Shown: piece after piece, positions 24,920 to 29,283 of the stretch
Layout: the number at the start of each line of letters is the position of its first letter
Position numbering within the stretch: position 1 is the first letter of the stretch
Origin: CADCVW01 sp035644935
GTDB taxonomy: Bacteria; Pseudomonadota; Alphaproteobacteria; Sphingomonadales; Sphingomonadaceae
Length of the DNA stretch: 29,283 bases
NCBI GenBank assembly: GCA_035644935.1
Contig: DASQNO010000041.1
Location: 1 to 29,283, forward strand
Reading direction: 5' to 3'
Made by a program: the position numbers and the translations under genes
The notes under the pieces: generated by a model
Seen by the model: only the letters and a program-made list of their open reading frames with translations
Databases searched by the model: none
What the model was told of the DNA's origin: nothing

Positions 24920-26014
24920 TCAGTAGAGGAACATCGGCATGCCGTTCACCGCCTGCAGCCGGGCGCGATACGCGGCCGGGTCGTAGAAGCGGTCTACGTC
25001 GACGCGCTTGGTGCCGCCCAGCAGGGTATCGATTGCGACATGCCCGTAATTGCCGTTGAGCAGCGCCAGCATGCGGCCATGCGTGCCGGCGGCCAGCAAC
25101 TGGATCGCCAACGCCCCGAACGCCAGGCCCGCTAGCCGGTCCATCGCATCCGGCTCGCCGGCGCGCATCAGATAGGCGAGTTCCTGCATCACCGTACCGT
25201 CGCCGGTGCGCGCTTCGATCTCGCGCGCCAGCCGCTGGCCAATCCCCTGCTCGTCGCGCTGACTGGCCGGCTTGCTGAGGTCGCTTTCGCCGGGTTCGCC
25301 AAGGCTTGCGCCTTCGGATATGACGCACATCGCGTAAGCGGCCGGGTTCGTAGCCTTGTCGCGCTGCAGTAGCGGGATGAGCCGGTCCAGTTCCGCTGGC
25401 ACTTCCGAGATCACCGTGCGGTCCACCTGCGCCAGGAACCCGGCGAGCAGCGCCGTCTCACCGCTGCGCCGCCCGAACAGCTCGACGACGCCGAACCGCT
25501 CGTGACTTTCCACCGTCGTGCGCAGAGCGTTAATGGCCTCGACCGACCGGCTGACGGCGGTCGAGAAGCCGATGCAATAGTCGGTTCCGAAGACGTCGTT
25601 GTCCATCGTCTTGGGGATAGAAATGACCTGAACTCCCGCAGCCGACAGGTGCGCGGAGAAGCGAAGCGTGCCGTCGCCTCCCAGCGTCACCATAGCATCG
25701 ACGCCAAGACGGTCCAGAATGCGCAGCACGTCCTCGGTCCGGTCGCCGCCTGCAGCCGTGCGCGGGTCGGCGCGCGAGGTGTGGAGCATGGTGCCGCCCA
25801 TGCGGTCGATGCCGCGCACGCGTTCCCGGGTCAGCGCGATACTGTTCGCCGCGACGCTCGCCGGATCGTCGGGGTCGATCGCCAGTACGCCCAGCCAGCC
25901 GCGGCGGAATCCCACGACGTCCCAGCCGAGGTCGATCGCGCTCAGCGTCAGCGCGCGGATGCACGGGTTGAGCCCGGGCACGTCGCCGCCGCCCGTCAAT
26001 ATGCCGATGCGCAT
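24920..26014 (-). CDS. pfkA: 6-phosphofructokinase (PfkA superfamily)
   Basis: Enzyme of 364 aa phosphorylating fructose 6-phosphate at C1. The N-terminal GILTGGGDVPGLN is at residues 4-16. GGDGT (112-116) has Gly at the position called 104 in E. coli. IPKTMDND (133-140) has Lys at position 124 and the catalytic Asp138. The substrate-binding HERFGVVELFGRRSGETALLAG follows. PPi-dependent enzymes have Asp104/Lys124 and classical ATP enzymes Gly104/Gly124; the Gly/Lys mixture occurs in ATP-using members of a third clade, so ATP is the likelier donor, though not certain. It is monocistronic by position: the tRNA is downstream and a zinc-ribbon gene lies 31 bp upstream on the same strand. Confidence 0.93.
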   Translation of the reverse strand: MRIGILTGGGDVPGLNPCIRALTLSAIDLGWDVVGFRRGWLGVLAIDPDDPASVAANSIALTRERVRGIDRMGGTMLHTSRADPRTAAGGDRTEDVLRILDRLGVDAMVTLGGDGTLRFSAHLSAAGVQVISIPKTMDNDVFGTDYCIGFSTAVSRSVEAINALRTTVESHERFGVVELFGRRSGETALLAGFLAQVDRTVISEVPAELDRLIPLLQRDKATNPAAYAMCVISEGASLGEPGESDLSKPASQRDEQGIGQRLAREIEARTGDGTVMQELAYLMRAGEPDAMDRLAGLAFGALAIQLLAAGTHGRMLALLNGNYGHVAIDTLLGGTKRVDVDRFYDPAAYRARLQAVNGMPMFLY

Positions 26015-26045
26015 CCGCGTCTCCCTTTCTAGGTCGGAGAAGCTC

Positions 26046-26762
26046 CTACGACGCGTCGCCGTTCAATGTCACCCGCAGGTTGTTCTCGCCCGGCGGAACG
26101 TCGATCCCCAGACTGTAGAACGTCACGCGGCCGCCGGGCGCCAGCGTCCGGATCGGCGGCGCGATGGTCCAGCTGTACCGGACGCTGCGGTCCGCCCCCA
26201 GCAGTTCGGCGCGGATGGATGGTACGACCTGCGTGCGGGCCGTGGGATTGATCAGCAAGCCCGTGACATCCATCATCTGGTTGCCGTCCGGCAGCTGGCG
26301 CTTGTCCGGCCTTTGCACCTGAATCTCGATCGGGCTCGCCCCCGCCGCCAGCAGTTCGTCGCCTTTGGGCGGTCCAAGCAGGGTGATGGCCGCCACCGCC
26401 GTCAGCATCAGGAACGCGAAGCCCGCGGCTGCTGCGGTTTGCATGCGCGCAGGATTGCGGCGCCCGCCGAACGCCGTGTGCGTGAAGGGGTTGAAGCCGC
26501 CGCGCCGGCCGCCCGGCAAGCCGCCCAGATCGCTCTGACGCCGTCCAAAAGGAGACGGGGGAGGAGAGGGAAGCGGTGCGCCGGATCGAGGCTGGCGCGT
26601 GCCTTGCGGCGGCCGCTGCATCGCGGCGGTTCGCCGCGACGCCGCCGATCCCTGGAACCAGCTCGTCTTGCACGCGGCGCAGCGAACCTGTCGTCCGTTC
26701 AGCCCGATGGCGGTGTCCGGAACGCTGTACGACGTGGCGCAGGCAGGGCAGGACAGGATCAT
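26046..26762 (-). CDS. Zinc-ribbon membrane protein (MJ0042/DUF3426-like)
   Basis: Protein of 238 aa. The N-terminal zinc ribbon MILSCPACATSYSVPDTAIG has Cys5, Cys8, Cys28 and Cys31. A low-complexity Arg/Pro-rich linker follows to about residue 108, then one membrane segment (about 109-130). The C-terminal domain, presumably periplasmic, has DVTGLLINPTARTQVVPSIRAELLG and APGGRVTFYSLGIDVPPGENNLRV. I chose ATG 26762 because the ribbon begins there; the frame is open to 26825. Such proteins commonly diverge from ftsE in alphaproteobacteria. Function unknown. No clear ribosome binding site is seen close to this ATG. Confidence 0.85.
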   Translation of the reverse strand: MILSCPACATSYSVPDTAIGLNGRQVRCAACKTSWFQGSAASRRTAAMQRPPQGTRQPRSGAPLPSPPPSPFGRRQSDLGGLPGGRRGGFNPFTHTAFGGRRNPARMQTAAAAGFAFLMLTAVAAITLLGPPKGDELLAAGASPIEIQVQRPDKRQLPDGNQMMDVTGLLINPTARTQVVPSIRAELLGADRSVRYSWTIAPPIRTLAPGGRVTFYSLGIDVPPGENNLRVTLNGDAS

Positions 26763-26929
26763 GAAAGGCCGGCCGTCCTCGTCGGATATTGTCCCGCTTG
26801 TGCAAGTCTGGGACGCGCGTGGCAAGCGCGCTTAGGGCGCCGGCTCCGCTTTACCCGCATCCGCGCCCGTGCCATCTGCGTAGCTTGCGGGCACGGAACG
26901 GCTGAGGGAGAGGCGCGATCAAGAGCATC

Positions 26930-27637
26930 GTGCAGTTCGATAATGTTGGCCTCCGGTACGGCACGGGCGCCGAGACGCTGTCGGACATCTCGTTCACGCT
27001 TCGCAGAGGCGGCTTCTACTTCCTCACTGGCCCGTCGGGCGCGGGCAAGACGTCGCTTCTGAAGCTCCTATACCTTAACCAGCGGCCCAGCCGCGGGTTG
27101 ATCCGGCTGTTCGGCGAAGACCTCGTGTCCATGCCGCGCGAGCGCCTGCCGGGCTTTCGCCGCCGGATCGGTGTCGTGTTCCAGGACTTCCGGCTCGTCC
27201 GCCACCTGTCCGCGTTCGACAACGTCGCGCTGCCGTTGCGCGTAGCGGGCGTCGAGGATCGCGACTTGGAACAACCGGTACGCGAGATGCTCGCCTGGGT
27301 GGGCCTGTCGGACCGCGCATCGGCACGGCCCGCGACGCTCTCGGGCGGTGAACAGCAGCGCGTCGCTATTGCGCGCGCGGTGATCGGCCGCCCCGACATG
27401 CTCGTCGCGGACGAGCCGACGGGCAATGTCGACCCCGAGATGGCGGCGCGCCTCCTGCACCTTTTCGACGCCTTGAACCGGCTGGGCACGACGATAATCG
27501 TCGCCACCCACGACATACATTTGCTTACCCGCATCGGCCGCGCCGAGATGATGCGGCTCGACCGCGGGCACCTGGCCGATCCCACGGGCGCGCTCCGCCA
27601 CCCGCCGCGGCGCGAGTCCACCGGCATGTCGGCGTGA
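26930..27637 (+). CDS. ftsE: FtsE, cell division ABC ATPase
   Basis: ABC ATPase of 235 aa. Walker A GPSGAGKT is at 34-41, the Q-loop VVFQDFRLVRHLSAFDNVALPL at 82-103, the signature LSGGEQQR at 137-144, and Walker B MLVADEPTGN at 157-166, with the H-loop His in VATHDIH. With FtsX it forms the divisome complex that activates peptidoglycan hydrolases. The annotated start is GTG 26930, with only a weak AAGAG in front. The strong GGGAGAGG (26906-26913) is spaced for an ATC codon at 26918, which would add four residues (MKSI); see findings. ftsX follows after 7 bp. Confidence 0.95.
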   Translation: MQFDNVGLRYGTGAETLSDISFTLRRGGFYFLTGPSGAGKTSLLKLLYLNQRPSRGLIRLFGEDLVSMPRERLPGFRRRIGVVFQDFRLVRHLSAFDNVALPLRVAGVEDRDLEQPVREMLAWVGLSDRASARPATLSGGEQQRVAIARAVIGRPDMLVADEPTGNVDPEMAARLLHLFDALNRLGTTIIVATHDIHLLTRIGRAEMMRLDRGHLADPTGALRHPPRRESTGMSA

Positions 27638-27644
27638 GCTTCGA

Positions 27645-28541
27645 GTGGTGAACCTGCCTTTCGCGGTGTCCGCCGCCGACCGCCGATTGCTGCCCGAAGG
27701 TCGGTTCGCGGGCCCCATGCCATGGGTCATCGCTATCATGATGTTCCTCACGGTGCTCGCGGGTGCCGGGGGGCTGGGCCTGCGCCGCGGCGCGCAGGGG
27801 CTGCAATCCTCATTGGGGGAGCGACTGACCGTGCAGATCGTCGATGCCAACGGGGACGTCCGCGAAGCGCAGGCGCGTGCCGCACTCGATATGCTGCGGC
27901 GGCAGGAGGGCGTGCTCGCCGTCAAACGCGTGTCCGAGGCCGAGATGAACGCCATAATGACACGCGTGCTGGGCGCGGGCGCAATCGAGGCCGACCTGCC
28001 CGTACCGGTGATGATCGACGTCGACCTGAACCCCGCGGCATATGCCCGCCGCGATGTGATCGCCGCCACGCTCCGCGATGTCGCGCCGGCCGCGCGCGTG
28101 GACGACAACGCGACGTGGCTTGGGCCGCTCGCCAATCTCCTGGGCTCCCTCAAGTGGTTGGCCTTGGCACTGGTGGTACTCATGACCGCCGCCACGGGCG
28201 CCGCGGTCGTGCTCGCGGCGCGCGGCGCGCTCGACACGCATCGCGGTACGATCGAGGTCATGCATTTGATGGGGTCGACCGATTACCAGGTCGCGCGGCT
28301 GTTCCAGCGACGCATCGCCCTGGACGCGCTGTTCGGCGGTGCGCTCGGGTTCATCGCGGGCGTCGTCGTGCTGGCGGGCATCGGCAGCCGGGTCGGCGCG
28401 CTGGGATCGGACCTGCTGGGCTCGGCCGGCCTGGTCGCGGTCGACTGGCTGCTGCTGCTGGCATTGCCCGTGGCGGGCATCGGCCTGGCCATGCTGGTGG
28501 CGCGCATGACGGTTCTTCGCGCGCTGCGGAAAATGCTGTGA
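27645..28541 (+). CDS. ftsX: FtsX, cell division permease-like protein
   Basis: Membrane protein of 298 aa with four segments: about 26-47, 167-190, 226-248 and 266-290. A periplasmic loop of about 115 aa lies between the first two, the part that contacts hydrolase activators. The motif GTIEVMHLMGSTDYQVARLFQRRIALDALFGGALG (residues 202-236) is the FtsX permease signature. The start is GTGGTG at 27645; the second GTG (27648) is possible. It is seven bases after ftsE, and ydcF follows ten bases later. Confidence 0.95.
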   Translation: MVNLPFAVSAADRRLLPEGRFAGPMPWVIAIMMFLTVLAGAGGLGLRRGAQGLQSSLGERLTVQIVDANGDVREAQARAALDMLRRQEGVLAVKRVSEAEMNAIMTRVLGAGAIEADLPVPVMIDVDLNPAAYARRDVIAATLRDVAPAARVDDNATWLGPLANLLGSLKWLALALVVLMTAATGAAVVLAARGALDTHRGTIEVMHLMGSTDYQVARLFQRRIALDALFGGALGFIAGVVVLAGIGSRVGALGSDLLGSAGLVAVDWLLLLALPVAGIGLAMLVARMTVLRALRKML

Positions 28542-28551
28542 GCGCCGGGCG

Positions 28552-29082
28552 ATGATCGGACGCGCGGTGGCGTTCGTGGTGCTGTTGTGGGCGCTCGGCT
28601 TCGCGGCGTTCGCGGTCGCCATCCCGAACGCTGCGGACGACCGCGAAACGGATGCGATCGTCGTTCTGACCGGTGGCAGCGGCCGCATGACCCGGGGGCT
28701 CGACCTGCTCAAGCGTGGCCGGGCCAAGCGCATGCTCGTTTCCGGCGTCGACCGCGTCGTCAAGCCGAACGAGCTAGCCGCGCAGAACGCCGCTTCCCGG
28801 CGGCTGTTCGCGTGCTGCGTAGACTTGGGCAAGGAGTCGGTCGACACCCGATCCAACGCGTCCGAAACCGCCCGCTGGATGCAGCGGCGCAAGTTCAAGA
28901 CGATGCGCCTCGTCACGACGGATTGGCACATGACGCGCGCCCGCTACGAGCTTTCGCGTCAGCTGCCCGACGACATCGAAATCTTGGCGGACGCGGTGGA
29001 GAGCGAAGCCTCCTTCCGCACGCTGTTCGCCGAATACAACAAGTACCTGCTGCGCCGCGCCGCGGTGCTGCTCGGCTACTGA
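28552..29082 (+). CDS. YdcF family (DUF218) membrane-anchored protein
   Basis: Protein of 176 aa with an N-terminal anchor (about 5-25), then a DUF218 domain. Family blocks seen are DAIVVLTGGSGRMTRGLDLLKRGRAKRMLVSGVD (34-67), SRNASETA-like DTRSNASETARWM (97-109) and RLVTTDWHMTRARYELSR (118-135). E. coli YdcF binds SAM, and other members (SanA, ElyC) act in envelope integrity. The position after ftsEX and before plsC is the usual alphaproteobacterial order and suggests an envelope role. The biochemical activity is not known. Confidence 0.88.
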   Translation: MIGRAVAFVVLLWALGFAAFAVAIPNAADDRETDAIVVLTGGSGRMTRGLDLLKRGRAKRMLVSGVDRVVKPNELAAQNAASRRLFACCVDLGKESVDTRSNASETARWMQRRKFKTMRLVTTDWHMTRARYELSRQLPDDIEILADAVESEASFRTLFAEYNKYLLRRAAVLLGY

Positions 29083-29085
29083 TCG

Positions 29086-29283
29086 ATGACGACGTCGCGC
29101 TCGATCCTGTTCGCGGCCGCTTTTTACGTTGGCAGCTTCTTTATCGTGACATTGGGCGTACTCATGGCGCTGTTCGATGGGCGCGCCGTGCGCAGCACGA
29201 CGCGGCGCTGGGCGCGATATCACCGCTGGTGCGCGGCCGCCCTGCTGGGCGTGCGCGGCCGGGTGGAAGGCCAGGTTCCCACG
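29086..29283 (+). CDS. plsC: PlsC-type 1-acyl-sn-glycerol-3-phosphate acyltransferase (N-terminus)
   Basis: Partial: the first 66 codons, cut by the window edge before the HX4D catalytic motif. The start MTTSRSILFAAAFYVGSFFIVTLGV is hydrophobic, and RYHRWCAAALLGVRGRVEGQVP matches the region just before the acyltransferase domain in PlsC. The enzyme would make phosphatidic acid at the inner membrane. It begins three bases after the ydcF stop. The assignment leans on the ftsE-ftsX-ydcF-plsC order. Confidence 0.85.
   Translation, partial: MTTSRSILFAAAFYVGSFFIVTLGVLMALFDGRAVRSTTRRWARYHRWCAAALLGVRGRVEGQVPT

Overview
The window looks like the chromosome-origin region of a GC-rich alphaproteobacterium, most probably of the order Sphingomonadales. 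The evidence is gene order (parB-parA-rsmG-mnmG-mnmE-DUF6489-rho leading to hemJ-hemE on one side, ppsR-maf-aroE-coaE-dnaQ on the other), alphaproteobacterial families (DUF6489, DUF1491, MmcB), a GTTC-N7-GTTC LexA box and GANTC-rich DNA at the proposed origin. The species is not identified.

Region 1 (1-8913, all minus strand): start of parB, parA, rsmG, mnmG, mnmE, a DUF6489 gene, rho, chaA, hemJ and hemE. It covers chromosome partitioning (ParAB), rRNA and tRNA modification (RsmG, MnmE/MnmG), transcription termination and haem synthesis. Two parS sites lie here: a perfect 14-bp palindrome inside rsmG codons, and a one-base variant filling the mnmE-mnmG gap. chaA (cation/proton antiporter) appears to be inserted in an otherwise conserved block.

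Region 2 (8914-9202): a 289-bp divergent gap between hemE and ppsR, the position of the Caulobacter origin. It holds an AT-rich stretch, three one- or two-mismatch DnaA boxes, direct repeats, a hairpin and five GANTC sites. I propose it as oriC. Genes on both sides point away from it.

Region 3 (9203-14797, plus strand): ppsR, maf, aroE, coaE and dnaQ, then hpf, ptsN, a PaaI-type thioesterase and a DUF1491 gene, mostly overlapping or tightly spaced. A REP-like inverted repeat pair separates maf from aroE.

Region 4 (14969-20869): a SleB-type cell wall hydrolase, a second REP pair, SOS-controlled mmcB with a perfect LexA box, a secreted ankyrin protein (minus), a SCO-family lipoprotein, a YcgN cysteine-cluster protein, a YgjP-type metallopeptidase, and a class A penicillin-binding protein (minus).

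Region 5 (21211-24825): a two-domain KaiC-family ATPase overlapping a hybrid histidine kinase gene, a probable signalling pair, then tRNA-Leu(GAG) on the minus strand.

Region 6 (24920-29283): a phosphofructokinase and a zinc-ribbon membrane protein on the minus strand, diverging from ftsE-ftsX-ydcF-plsC (the last cut by the window edge), which is a cell division and envelope cluster.

The most interesting items are the oriC candidate with its GANTC cluster, the parS site that also seems to supply the mnmG ribosome binding site, the KaiC-like/hybrid kinase pair, the degenerate G4 motif of MnmE, and the possible non-standard ftsE start.
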